From BOKV01 sp049289295 (GTDB taxonomy: Bacteria > Pseudomonadota > Alphaproteobacteria > Rhizobiales > Rhizobiaceae): a stretch of DNA of 64,000 nucleotides. The notes under the pieces are model-generated. The model did no database searches. It was not told the DNA's origin and saw only the letters and a list, made by a program, of their open reading frames with translations. Shown here piece after piece: positions 37,400 to 45,857 of this stretch (its first letter is position 1; each line of letters starts with the position of its first letter). The DNA lies in contig JBATLL010000041.1 in NCBI GenBank assembly GCA_049289295.1, positions 479,942 to 543,941 on the forward strand, given 5' to 3'. Both the position numbers and the translations under genes were made by a program.

Positions 37400-40300
37400 C
37401 TGTACCGTTTGTTCGTCGCTATTGGCGGGTTGATCGTGTTGCTGCTGTTTGCAGCGCTGATCGCTCCCTATTTCATCGACTGGACTTCCTACAAGACTGC
37501 GTTCGAGACAGAAGCCTCGCGCGTCGTGGGCCAGCCGGTGCGCGTTGGCGGTCGGGCGAACATTCGCATCCTGCCCCTGCCGCGGTTGACGTTCAGCGAT
37601 TTGTCCGTCGGGGAGAATTCCGACGGCACGCCAATGATGACGGTGGAAAGCTTCTCGCTCGATGCCGAACTGATGCCGTTTCTCAGCGGCGATGTGAAGA
37701 TTGTCGACATGGTGCTGCATCGGCCGAGGATAACGGTCGAGGTCAATGAGAAGGGGGCGATCTCCTGGACGGCACGCAAGGAAAGCATCGTTGATCCGCA
37801 AAAGGTGCAGCTTGAAAAGGTGCGGGTGGTCGATGGCTCGCTGCAGGTCAATGGTCTTGCTGCGGGGCGCAGCCTGGAAGCAGTGTCGATCAATGCCGAT
37901 GTCAGTGCCCAGTCGCTGTTTGGGCCGTGGCGCATCGAGGCAAGCGGTGTGGCAGAAGGGATCGCATCGCGCTTCGACATTTCAACGGGACGGCTTCAGG
38001 AAAGCGGCTCGATCCGCCTTAAGGTGACTTCGCAACGCATCGATGAGCCTTACCGGCTGACAGCGGATGGACCTGTTTCGCTGAACGAGGGAGTGCTGTC
38101 CTGGAAAGGCAGTTTCGAACTGGGCCCGGTTGCCTCGGGCGAGGATGAAAGGCAGCCCCTGCCGGTGAACGCTTCCGGCATGTTCGAGGCAACGCCCGAG
38201 CGCATTGAAGTGCCCGAATACAGGCTGGAAGTGGGGCCAAGGGATGATCCCTACACGGTCACGGGCAAGGGTGCGGCCAACATTCGCGAGGAAGTATCCT
38301 TCGCGATGATCGCAGATGGTCGCCAGATCGATCTCGACCGTTTGTCCGGGCAGCAGAAATCGGCTGATACAAGTCTTGAAGCGCGGCTGGGAGCGCTGAA
38401 ATCCATCGTGGACCGCATTCCGGTTCCCACTGCTTCCGGCAAGATCGACCTCTCGCTTCCTGCCATCGTTGCCGGGGATACGGTCATTCGCGAGTTTGCC
38501 GCGATCGTCCATCCAGACACTACGGGGTGGAAGATTTCGAGCCTTTCGACGATCCTTCCCGGTAACACGCTGGTAGAGGCTTCCGGGCGGCTTGGCACGG
38601 GTGGGGACTTCGGTTTCACTGGCCAGATGCTGCTGGCATCGCGCCAGCCGACAGGATTTGCGGCCTGGCTTGGCGGAGAGAACAATGCGGCACTTCGCGG
38701 CCTGACCAGCGCGGGATTCTCTGGTTATGTGACCCTGACCGGCACCCAGACCACGCTGGAGAATTTCGAACTGGTGCTTGATGATGCACAGCTTCGCGGC
38801 AAGCTTCAGCGCCTGGCTGCAGGCAAGGGACGGCCGGCAATCATTGCAAGGCTGTCGGGCGAGACGATCGACCTGGATGATCTTGTTGCCATCTATTCGC
38901 TCGCTGGGGGAAGCGAGGGCGGCAATCTGTCGAGCCACGATCTCGATATCGCCATCCAGGCCGGGCAACTGGAAGCAGCAGGACTTTCCGCTTCGCAGGT
39001 CAATGCTCACTTCAGGGTGGCAAACGGCGCGCTTTCCGTTGATCAGGTCAGTGCCGGTGATTTTCTTGGTGCGCGGATCGAAAGCAGCGGCAAGCTGTCA
39101 GACCTGCTGGGCAAGCCGTCGGGAAACCTGTCGATCCGTGTCGCTGCTGACGACGCCTCAGGTCTGGCCGAGCTTGGCGCAAGACGCCTTGGCGAAGAAG
39201 GCGGCCATCTGCGCGAAATGCTCGTCGCGCTGTCCCTGTCCCCGCAGCTTTCGGCCAATCTCGAAGCGGTGATGGATGTCGAGGCGCGACCGCAGGGAGA
39301 TCAATCGCTCGCCAATCTTTCGCTGAGCGGAACTGTTGGCGGAACCGCCTTCACCCTGCGTGACAGGTTCAATGGCCAGCCACAGCAATGGGCGCGCGGT
39401 GGCCACGACATTTCGCTGAAGCTCGAGCAGGATGATCCGGTTGTTCTGGGGCAGCAATTGGCTATTCCTGTCTCGCCTATCGGGGGCGAAGGGCCGGTCA
39501 CGATCACGGCGGATTTCAACGGTGTTCCCGAAGACGGTCTGTCAGCCCATTTCTCTGCAAGCACGCCTGGAACGGACCTGACAGTGTCTGGAAGACTGGA
39601 AGCGGTTCGAAGCGCTGGAAGCCTGCTGCCGAGCCCTGGCGACATGGATTTCGACGTGACGCTTGGGTCGAAGGATATTGATCCGTGGATGCTGCTGTCA
39701 GGCTATCCATTGCCGGGCACCGGGGAAGGCAATCCAGTATCGGCTGCCTTCAAGCTTACCGGCAACCGGGAAAGATTTCGCCTTTCGTCTCTTTCGGCAT
39801 CGGTTTCAGGAAACTCGCTTGCGGGTGAAGTCGAAATCGAGCGCTCCGCCACGGGTTCGCCGAGGCTCGGTGGAAGCCTTGCCATGTCGGTGCTTTCGCT
39901 ACCGTTTCTGGGGGAGATTCACGGTGGTGCTGGAACCTTTGGCGGCTCTGGCCTGGAAGCGGGCCTGAGCGATCAGGAGTTTGGCGCGAGCCTGTTCCCC
40001 GGCGCAGAGGGTGAAATCAGTGTTTCGGCAGAAATGCTCGAATTCGGGTTCGGGCCAACCGGCGAGCAGTTCACCGGCAAGCTACAATTGCGTGACGGGT
40101 CCGTCTCCCTGCAGGATGCCACGGCGCAGTGGCTTGGCGGCGCGATTTCCGGCAATGCCGATTTCCGCAATGCGCAAGGCACGGCAATCGCCAATTTGCA
40201 GATGAACCTGAACGATGCAGATGCAGCCCAGGTGATTGCGATGGCGGGTTATCCTGCCAGGCTTGCGGGTCGTCTGAGCGCAGGCATCACGGTCGACGCA

Positions 40301-41353
40301 TCAGCGCGAAGCCTGAAGGCGCTGGCAGCAAGCCTTTCGGGCAGCGGTGTCGTGTCGCTCAAGGATGCCCGATTCACCGGCATCCGTACGTCCGGGCTGG
40401 AGAAGATTCTGCGTGAAAGCGAAACGGACAAATTCGAGATAGACAATAAAACGGTCGAGCCGCTGGTGCGCGAAGCTTTCCTGCTCGGAACGTTTCCCGC
40501 TGGAAGCATCAACGGTGCGGTCAGCGTCACCAAGGGAAATGCGGTTATGAGAAACCTGCAGATGGAGGATGATGGCGGTGCCATCGAAGCAGGTGTGCAG
40601 GCCAGCCTTGTCGATGGCCAGACGACCATCTCCCTGACCCTTCGGCCCGATCCCGGCAAGGAGGCCCTTGCCGGGGCTGATCCATCGGTATCCTTCAACC
40701 TGGAGGGTGATCCCGCGGCAATGACGGTCAGTACCGACACAAGTGCGATGGAAGGATACCTGTCGCTTCGGGCATTCGAGCGCGAGCAACGTCGGGTGGA
40801 ACTGTTGCAGGAAGCCGTGCTGGAGAAGCAGCGATTGCGCCGTGAAGTCATCGCCAGCAATGCAAGGATTGCCCTGCGTGAGACGGAACGCCAGGAGGAG
40901 CTGCGCAAGCTTCAGGAAATTCAGCGCCAACTGGAGGAAGAACGGCTGCGCCGCGAGGAAGAGGAAAGACAGAAGGCGGAAGCCGAAGCGCTACGCAAGG
41001 CGGCGGAGCAGGCAGCACTGGAAAAAGCGGCACAGGCGGAGGAAGAAGCGCGCAGGGCAGCAGAGGCGGAAGCTGCAAGAAAGGCAGTTGAAGCTGAAGA
41101 GAAGGTCCGCGCGCAGGCAGCAGCAGAGGCGGAGGCTAATCGTATCGCGGAAGAACAGGCAAGGGCGCAGGAGGCAGCAAATGCCCGCAACCTTGCCGAC
41201 GAGCAGGCTGCAAGGCGGGCCGCCCAGCAGACCGGGCAATCGGGTCGCGCCGACACCACAACAGGCCCGACTGCGGACGGCCCAATCCAACTGGTGCCCA
41301 GGCGTCAACCAAACCTGTTTGAAGACCTGCGCAAGAAGCTGTTCGGTCAATGA
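37400..41353 (+). CDS. Giant AsmA-family envelope protein with charged helical tail
   Basis: A protein of about 1317 residues. It has one N-terminal membrane anchor (FVAIGGLIVLLLFAALIAPYF), then a long beta-rich AsmA region starting DWTSYKTAFETEASRVVGQP and ending in an AsmA_2-type segment. AsmA-like proteins bridge inner and outer membranes and are linked to lipid transport. From about residue 1120 a strongly helical stretch of E, R, A, Q and K is predicted coiled coil. The nearest canonical start is TTG 37409, but GAGGAG ends at 37392, 16 nt away. CTG 37400 is 7 nt away and matches the family N-terminus, so a CTG start is proposed. Confidence 0.85.
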   Translation: MYRLFVAIGGLIVLLLFAALIAPYFIDWTSYKTAFETEASRVVGQPVRVGGRANIRILPLPRLTFSDLSVGENSDGTPMMTVESFSLDAELMPFLSGDVKIVDMVLHRPRITVEVNEKGAISWTARKESIVDPQKVQLEKVRVVDGSLQVNGLAAGRSLEAVSINADVSAQSLFGPWRIEASGVAEGIASRFDISTGRLQESGSIRLKVTSQRIDEPYRLTADGPVSLNEGVLSWKGSFELGPVASGEDERQPLPVNASGMFEATPERIEVPEYRLEVGPRDDPYTVTGKGAANIREEVSFAMIADGRQIDLDRLSGQQKSADTSLEARLGALKSIVDRIPVPTASGKIDLSLPAIVAGDTVIREFAAIVHPDTTGWKISSLSTILPGNTLVEASGRLGTGGDFGFTGQMLLASRQPTGFAAWLGGENNAALRGLTSAGFSGYVTLTGTQTTLENFELVLDDAQLRGKLQRLAAGKGRPAIIARLSGETIDLDDLVAIYSLAGGSEGGNLSSHDLDIAIQAGQLEAAGLSASQVNAHFRVANGALSVDQVSAGDFLGARIESSGKLSDLLGKPSGNLSIRVAADDASGLAELGARRLGEEGGHLREMLVALSLSPQLSANLEAVMDVEARPQGDQSLANLSLSGTVGGTAFTLRDRFNGQPQQWARGGHDISLKLEQDDPVVLGQQLAIPVSPIGGEGPVTITADFNGVPEDGLSAHFSASTPGTDLTVSGRLEAVRSAGSLLPSPGDMDFDVTLGSKDIDPWMLLSGYPLPGTGEGNPVSAAFKLTGNRERFRLSSLSASVSGNSLAGEVEIERSATGSPRLGGSLAMSVLSLPFLGEIHGGAGTFGGSGLEAGLSDQEFGASLFPGAEGEISVSAEMLEFGFGPTGEQFTGKLQLRDGSVSLQDATAQWLGGAISGNADFRNAQGTAIANLQMNLNDADAAQVIAMAGYPARLAGRLSAGITVDASARSLKALAASLSGSGVVSLKDARFTGIRTSGLEKILRESETDKFEIDNKTVEPLVREAFLLGTFPAGSINGAVSVTKGNAVMRNLQMEDDGGAIEAGVQASLVDGQTTISLTLRPDPGKEALAGADPSVSFNLEGDPAAMTVSTDTSAMEGYLSLRAFEREQRRVELLQEAVLEKQRLRREVIASNARIALRETERQEELRKLQEIQRQLEEERLRREEEERQKAEAEALRKAAEQAALEKAAQAEEEARRAAEAEAARKAVEAEEKVRAQAAAEAEANRIAEEQARAQEAANARNLADEQAARRAAQQTGQSGRADTTTGPTADGPIQLVPRRQPNLFEDLRKKLFGQ

Positions 41354-41568
41354 CCGGGTGTGCTGCCTTCCTGCAGTCTGGCGAGCACGAAAAGGCGAAT
41401 GGCTGATGAAAGATTCTGGCCTTCCCTGCGATTGGTATCGATACGCATGATGAGGCGCGCCAGTGGCTTGCCCTCCTGCGCGGCGATCGCGACAAGCGCG
41501 TCGTAAAACTCGTCTTCCACCGAGTAGCTTGTTCTGTGGCCCCGGATCGTGACGGAGCGCTTGCTCAT
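41347..41568 (-). CDS. Ribbon-helix-helix domain protein
   Basis: A protein of 73 residues, opening MSKRSVTIRGHRTSYSVEDEFYDAL: a basic beta-strand followed by the first helix of a ribbon-helix-helix fold of the RHH_4 type. Such proteins may bind DNA, but the role in this family is not established. The frame runs to 41631; ATG 41568 is chosen from the family N-terminus and AGGCGG upstream. Its stop overlaps the convergent AsmA stop by 7 bp. It follows DUF4169 and sspB on the same strand. Confidence 0.8.
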   Translation of the reverse strand: MSKRSVTIRGHRTSYSVEDEFYDALVAIAAQEGKPLARLIMRIDTNRREGQNLSSAIRLFVLARLQEGSTPGH

Positions 41569-41578
41569 GTCCGCCTGC

Positions 41579-41767
41579 TCATTTCCGCTTGTCGGGCTCG
41601 CGCTGCAGGCCATCAAGTTGTTGCTCGGCACGCCTGCTTTCGCGCGTGGCCTGCTTGCGGGTTCTGGCGGGCAGGGAATGAAGCGCGCGCTGATGCTCTG
41701 CTTCGGCTTCCTTGCTGGCGCGTGCAGTGCGTTTGCGCGCCATTCTCAGATTGACGATTTCCGCCAT
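41579..41767 (-). CDS. DUF4169 family small basic protein
   Basis: A protein of 62 residues beginning MAEIVNLRMARKRTARA, the recognisable DUF4169 opening. The rest is charged and helical (EAEAEHQRAL, RESRRAEQQLD). The function of the family is unknown. It lies 2 bp after the sspB stop and 10 bp before the RHH gene, so the three probably share a transcript; this trio recurs in Rhizobiales. Confidence 0.8.
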   Translation of the reverse strand: MAEIVNLRMARKRTARASKEAEAEHQRALHSLPARTRKQATRESRRAEQQLDGLQREPDKRK

Positions 41768-41769
41768 CG

Positions 41770-42402
41770 CTACTTCTTCTTGCGGAAGGAATCGAGCGAC
41801 ACGACTTCCGCGCCCTTCTTGTCGCCGTCAGCCTTTGGCGATGCGCCAGCAGGGGCCTTGGCATTTACCTTTGCGCCAGATTTTGCAGGTGTGCTCCTGG
41901 CGTCCGGTTTTGCAACCTTCGAGGCCGTCACCGGGGAGACATCTGCACCAGGCGAAGGCACTGCGCGGGGCTTGACGCTTGGGACTGAGGCGGGTGCGGC
42001 CGGTCCCTTCTTCTTGCCTGCTTCCGGTTCGCCAGCAGCTTCCACTTCCGCAACGTCGAATTGCAGGCCGAACTTGACCGAGGGGTCGAAGAAGCCGCGC
42101 ACCGCGGCAAAGGGGATGCGAAGGCGTTCGCGAATGTCATCGAATGACAGATCGATCTCGAAAGCCTGATCGGTGACCTTGAGGTTCCAGTAAGTGTGTT
42201 GGATGACGATGGTCATCTCATCGGGGTAACGCTCGCGCATGCGGGTGGAAACGCGCACACCCGGGAAGCCGGTCAGGAAGGTGATGAAAAAATGATGCTC
42301 GCCTGGAAGGCCGGCGCGTTCCACCTCCTCGAGTACCTTCTGGATGACGCTGCGCAGGGCTTCCTGCGCAAGAATGTCGTACCGGATAAGGTCTTCGCTC
42401 AT
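41770..42402 (-). CDS. sspB: SspB-type ClpXP adaptor (alpha type)
   Basis: A protein of 210 residues. The N-terminal 130 or so form the SspB tag-binding domain: HHFFITFLTGFPGVRVSTRMRE, then MTIVIQHTYWNL. A variable tail rich in K, A, P and S follows, ending DGDKKGAEVVSLDSFRKK, which resembles the ClpX-docking peptide at the SspB C-terminus. SspB tethers ssrA-tagged proteins to ClpX for degradation. The tmRNA gene that encodes the tag lies immediately upstream on the same strand. ATG 42402 follows AGGG; the frame extends to 42438. Confidence 0.9.
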   Translation of the reverse strand: MSEDLIRYDILAQEALRSVIQKVLEEVERAGLPGEHHFFITFLTGFPGVRVSTRMRERYPDEMTIVIQHTYWNLKVTDQAFEIDLSFDDIRERLRIPFAAVRGFFDPSVKFGLQFDVAEVEAAGEPEAGKKKGPAAPASVPSVKPRAVPSPGADVSPVTASKVAKPDARSTPAKSGAKVNAKAPAGASPKADGDKKGAEVVSLDSFRKKK

Positions 42403-42589
42403 GGCTTTTCCCTGGTCTGTGCTGATTGGGCGGGACAAGATTGGCGGGATGCGCCCGACTCCACATGATTACGCCAAGTCAGCCTTCAGCCGCAAGGGAC
42501 TGCATGGGCCGGGCACCTGCTGGAGCAGGAAAAATCGTCTCAATGACAATGGAAACGGAATGGCGGGTCTGGGTAGGAAGTGGAGGCTT

Positions 42590-42975
42590 CTGTTGCCAGG
42601 TGCCTCCGAACCCCGCCTGACCGTGCGAACAGCCAGGAGTTTGATTGAAGCTATCGCACCGCTTTACGCGGCGAGACGTGCTTCCGCATAGTTGTCGTTT
42701 GCAACTATTGAGATGGCCCGATAACGGTGGGTACCATGCCGAACGAAAACACTGTCTTTACGCCCTCGTCGATCCTGATTCGCCCCCGCCAAAAGCCATC
42801 ACGCTGGTCATGGATTTTGGTGGAGGCGCCGGGTTCTGCCCCCGGGTCCGAATGGTTTATTACACAGGTCATTTATCGTCATATCCGGCGAACCGGCACA
42901 TCAAATATAGGCTTGATGGAAGCAAAGTTAAAGGCCAATGTTAGGCCTGCGCCTGGACACTGGCCAGGTGCCCAA
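42590..42975 (-). ncRNA. ssrA: Permuted two-piece transfer-messenger RNA (tmRNA)
   Basis: Read on the minus strand. The acceptor piece comes first and ends GGCGCCTCCACCA, with CCA at 42818-42820. The coding piece begins GGGGGCG at 42787, and these two ends form a 7-bp acceptor stem with a G-U pair at position 3, the alanyl-tRNA synthetase identity element. An intervening loop of about 30 nt joins them. The T arm is CCGGG/CCCGG with loop GGCAGAA. GGATCGACG is the usual tmRNA 5' segment, and the tag frame lies at 42702-42664. Beyond it GTGCGA/TCGCAC forms a hairpin. The circularly permuted form is typical of alphaproteobacteria. The outer limits are approximate. Confidence 0.9.
42664..42702 (-). 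other. ssrA: tmRNA proteolysis-tag reading frame
   Basis: Twelve codons and a TAA stop inside the coding piece of tmRNA encode ANDNYAEARLAA. The reading frame resumes on the first alanine codon (GCA) after the ribosome switches from the stalled mRNA. The C-terminal LAA is the ClpX-recognised end and the N-terminal AND part resembles the SspB-binding segment. Confidence 0.92.
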
Positions 42976-43109
42976 ATGAAGGGGTGACGCAACGTAAATC
43001 CGATGATATTCTGCACTCGGGCCGGATTCGCTCAGAAGCTTTCCGGAATATCGAGGCGGTTCAAGTATCGTTGGCCGAAAACAAAGATCGCATTTAGGGG
43101 AGTGTTTCC

Positions 43110-43421
43110 ATGAGCGACTATCTTGCAGATGTACAACGCTATGATTCCGGCGCCAGCGCCGATACGGTCAACAAGATCGTGAAGCATTTGGGCATTGCGC
43201 TTCGCAGCCGCGACGCGTCACTCGTTTCCTGCACTGATCCGGCGGAACTGGACCGTGTTCGTGAGAAATGGTGCATGAAGAAGCTCGGTTTGTCAGACGC
43301 AGCCAAGTGCGACAAGGAAATCGCCAAAGTCTGCGAAACCATGTCCGGCGACCGGAACAAGCAGCGTGTCACTTTCTACTACCTGACCGCCAAGGGACTT
43401 GGAAAACTCGGCACGCTCTGA
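43110..43421 (+). CDS. DUF2853 family protein
   Basis: A protein of 103 residues beginning MSDYLADVQRYDSGA, the typical DUF2853 opening, and continuing with helices and three cysteines (SCTDPAE, KWCMKK, KVCETM). Structures of the family show a small helical fold, but the function is unknown. GGGGAG precedes the ATG. It diverges from ssrA and is followed by a strong terminator, so it is a single-gene unit. Confidence 0.85.
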   Translation: MSDYLADVQRYDSGASADTVNKIVKHLGIALRSRDASLVSCTDPAELDRVREKWCMKKLGLSDAAKCDKEIAKVCETMSGDRNKQRVTFYYLTAKGLGKLGTL

Positions 43422-43447
43422 ACAGCTGGTGCGAGGAAGTTCATTGC

Positions 43448-43480
43448 AGCCCCGGCGCGAGCCGGGGCTGTTCTTTTTTG
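43448..43480 (+). terminator. Strong rho-independent terminator after DUF2853
   Basis: CAGCCCCGGC (43448-43457) pairs perfectly with GCCGGGGCTG (43462-43471), a 10-bp stem with a GCGA tetraloop, followed by TTCTTTTTT. It lies 26 bp after the DUF2853 stop. Confidence 0.92.
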
Positions 43481-43648
43481 TCGGCCAGTCGCGGGCCGAA
43501 CCTGCCGCAGCGCCTGATTCATACCCGTTATAATTGAAAATTCCTGCGGTAAACCAAATCTGAATGGACCGGTAGAACATTAATCATAACCGCTGACCGT
43601 TTGTTATTTTCTGCCTGCTAGGGTTGCATCAGGACAAGGCAGGAAAAA

Positions 43649-44956
43649 ATGATTTTTGATTTGTTGGTCAAGCTTGCGCGCGACAGGGGCGGCAACTTTG
43701 CAATCATCACAGCAATCGTGGCGCCAGCTCTTCTGGGGATGGGTGGACTGGCGACTGATTACGCCATGCTCTACCAAAGGAAGGCTGAACTGCAGAATCT
43801 TGCGGATGCGGCAGCGCTTGCTTCCACCAAAGAGCTTTCCATTGCCAGCATGAAAGATGCTGAAATCGAAGCTGTTGCCGATGAATTCGTCACTTCAAAT
43901 TTCTCTGGCGCGATCGACGGCACGATCACCAAGCTGGACATTACAGCCACTGTTACCCCACGGCGCGATGGTGTCGATGTAACCCTTTCCTATGAATGGG
44001 CGCCGATCTTCGCCCAGTTGTTCGATGCTGGTGTCACGCCGATCGTCACCAAGGCATCTGCACAGCTTGCCGGGCAGGGGCTGTCATGTGTGCTCGGCCT
44101 GATGCCGCCGCAGCGCATGGCCAAGTCAAGCATTCATCTCGAGCACCGTGCGGTGCTTAAGGCAGACAATTGTTCTGTCTATGCCAATACGGATCATGCC
44201 TGGGCGATCCGGCTCGATGGCAATTCCAAAATGACTGCCAGCACGATCTGTTCGGCTGGTGGAGTGTTGAAAATTGGAAGCCCGGTGGTTTCGCCAGCGC
44301 CAGTAACCGATTGCCCGCTGATTGAAGACCCGCTGTCGTTGCGCGCTGCGCCAAGCTATGGAAATTGCGATGAAAATGCTCTGGTCATAACCGCCAACAC
44401 TGTTCTTGACCCAGGTGTGTATTGCGGCGGGCTGACGGTGAAGGGGCCGGCAAAGGTCACGCTCAGGCCCGGTCTATACATCATCAAGGAGGGCAAGCTG
44501 GCGATCAATAACGGGGCATCGCTGGCTGGGGTCGGCGTCGGCTTCTTCCTGACGGGCGACAATTCGCTGATCGAATTTGCCCCCAGTTCGTCGATCGATC
44601 TTGCAGCCCCGGAAAGCGGTCCGCTCGCAGGCCTGCTCTTCTATGAAGATCGGAATGTGAATTACAGCTTCGATTTCAATCCGCTGATGTTGTACGCGAT
44701 GCCGTCCAACGTGCGCCTGCACAAGATCAAGAGCAATAATGCGCGCAATCTGCTGGGAACAATCTATCTGCCACGCAGCGTGTTGCTGATTGATGCCGAG
44801 GCACCGGTGGCCGATGCTTCAGCCTATACAGCAATCGTCACAGGACGCCTGTGGCTTCAGCAGGGTCCAAAGCTTGTCCTGAACGCCAACTATTCGGATA
44901 CACGCGTTCCCGTGCCCGGTGGCCTTCTTGGAACTGTACCAAGGCTTGTGAATTAG
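43649..44956 (+). CDS. TadG-like secreted/pilus-associated protein without a VWA domain
   Basis: A protein of 435 residues. The N-terminus (LARDRGGNFAIITAIVAPALLG, then TDYAML) is a TadE/TadG-type membrane helix, and LADAAALASTKELS is the usual TadG continuation. The second half (residues about 180-390) has no VWA motif. It is rich in G, L, V and N in repeating beta-strand units (DPGVYCGGLTVKGPAKVTLR, then NNGASLAGVGVGFFLTG), suggesting a parallel beta-helix. It may be exported, and its job is unknown. No other tad genes are close; the second TadG-like gene is 10 kb away. Confidence 0.75.
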   Translation: MIFDLLVKLARDRGGNFAIITAIVAPALLGMGGLATDYAMLYQRKAELQNLADAAALASTKELSIASMKDAEIEAVADEFVTSNFSGAIDGTITKLDITATVTPRRDGVDVTLSYEWAPIFAQLFDAGVTPIVTKASAQLAGQGLSCVLGLMPPQRMAKSSIHLEHRAVLKADNCSVYANTDHAWAIRLDGNSKMTASTICSAGGVLKIGSPVVSPAPVTDCPLIEDPLSLRAAPSYGNCDENALVITANTVLDPGVYCGGLTVKGPAKVTLRPGLYIIKEGKLAINNGASLAGVGVGFFLTGDNSLIEFAPSSSIDLAAPESGPLAGLLFYEDRNVNYSFDFNPLMLYAMPSNVRLHKIKSNNARNLLGTIYLPRSVLLIDAEAPVADASAYTAIVTGRLWLQQGPKLVLNANYSDTRVPVPGGLLGTVPRLVN

Positions 44957-45032
44957 AGCCCATTCGACACGGCGCATGTTTGTGAGCGATGCTCGCCACG
45001 CTATTGTTGCGTGAGAGAATCAGTGGAAAAAC

Positions 45033-45827
45033 ATGCGCCAGTATCTGGAACTGCTCGAAAAGGTTATCGAGGACGGGGTTGATCGCGGAGACCGGACCGG
45101 TACCGGGACGCGCTCCATTTTCGGCCACCAGATGCGTTTTGATCTCGACCAGGGTTTTCCGGTCCTGACAACGAAGAAACTGCATCTCAAGTCGATCATT
45201 GTCGAACTGCTCTGGTTCCTGCGTGGCGAAACCAATGTCGGCTATCTGCATGAGCAAGGCGTAACGATCTGGGACGAGTGGGCTGACGCCAACGGCGATC
45301 TGGGGCCTGTCTATGGCAGCCAGTGGCGCTCATGGCCCGATGGCATGGGCGGGACGATCGATCAGATCGCCCAACTGGTTGACGGGCTGAAAAACAATCC
45401 CAATTCGCGGCGCCACATCGTCACGGCATGGAATCCTGCTGAAATCGACAGGATGGCCCTGCCTCCGTGTCATTGCCTGTTCCAGTTTCATGTCGCGCAG
45501 GGCAAGCTGTCCTGCCAGCTCTACCAGCGCTCCGCCGACATTTTCCTTGGGGTGCCGTTCAACATCGGGTCCTACGCACTCCTGACCATGATGCTGGCAC
45601 AGGTAACCGGTCTTGAAGCAGGCACGTTCGTGCACACGCTTGGGGATGCGCATCTTTATCACAATCATTTCGATCAGGCGCGCCTGCAGCTGTCGCGCGC
45701 GCCGGGCAAGCTTCCGCACATGGAAATCAATCCGCTGGTGAAGGAACTTGATGCCTTCCAGCTGGAAGACTTCGCCCTGCACGGCTATGAGGCTGCGCCG
45801 GGCATCAAGGCTCCCATCGCGGTGTAA
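45033..45827 (+). CDS. thyA: ThyA, thymidylate synthase
   Basis: A protein of 264 residues, the same length as E. coli ThyA. The catalytic cysteine is C146 in PPCHCLFQF. DRTGTGTRSIFG near residue 20 and HLKSIIVELLWFLRG are core motifs, and RRHIVTAWNP binds phosphate and folate. It makes dTMP from dUMP using methylene-tetrahydrofolate, producing dihydrofolate that FolA, 0.9 kb downstream, recycles. Confidence 0.98.
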   Translation: MRQYLELLEKVIEDGVDRGDRTGTGTRSIFGHQMRFDLDQGFPVLTTKKLHLKSIIVELLWFLRGETNVGYLHEQGVTIWDEWADANGDLGPVYGSQWRSWPDGMGGTIDQIAQLVDGLKNNPNSRRHIVTAWNPAEIDRMALPPCHCLFQFHVAQGKLSCQLYQRSADIFLGVPFNIGSYALLTMMLAQVTGLEAGTFVHTLGDAHLYHNHFDQARLQLSRAPGKLPHMEINPLVKELDAFQLEDFALHGYEAAPGIKAPIAV

Positions 45828-45857
45828 TCCGAACGGGTTTCGATCCGGCAGGCGCGA

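Noticed and set aside
42516..42534. CCTGCT-GG-AGCAGG hairpin as a terminator for ssrA
   Set aside because: The A-tract follows on the plus strand, so on the ssrA strand the T-tract would precede the hairpin, the wrong order for a terminator.
42344..42944. Plus-strand frames over the 42.3-42.9 kb region
   Set aside because: They cover the sspB start and the tmRNA gene on the other strand, and the translated sequences look like no protein family.
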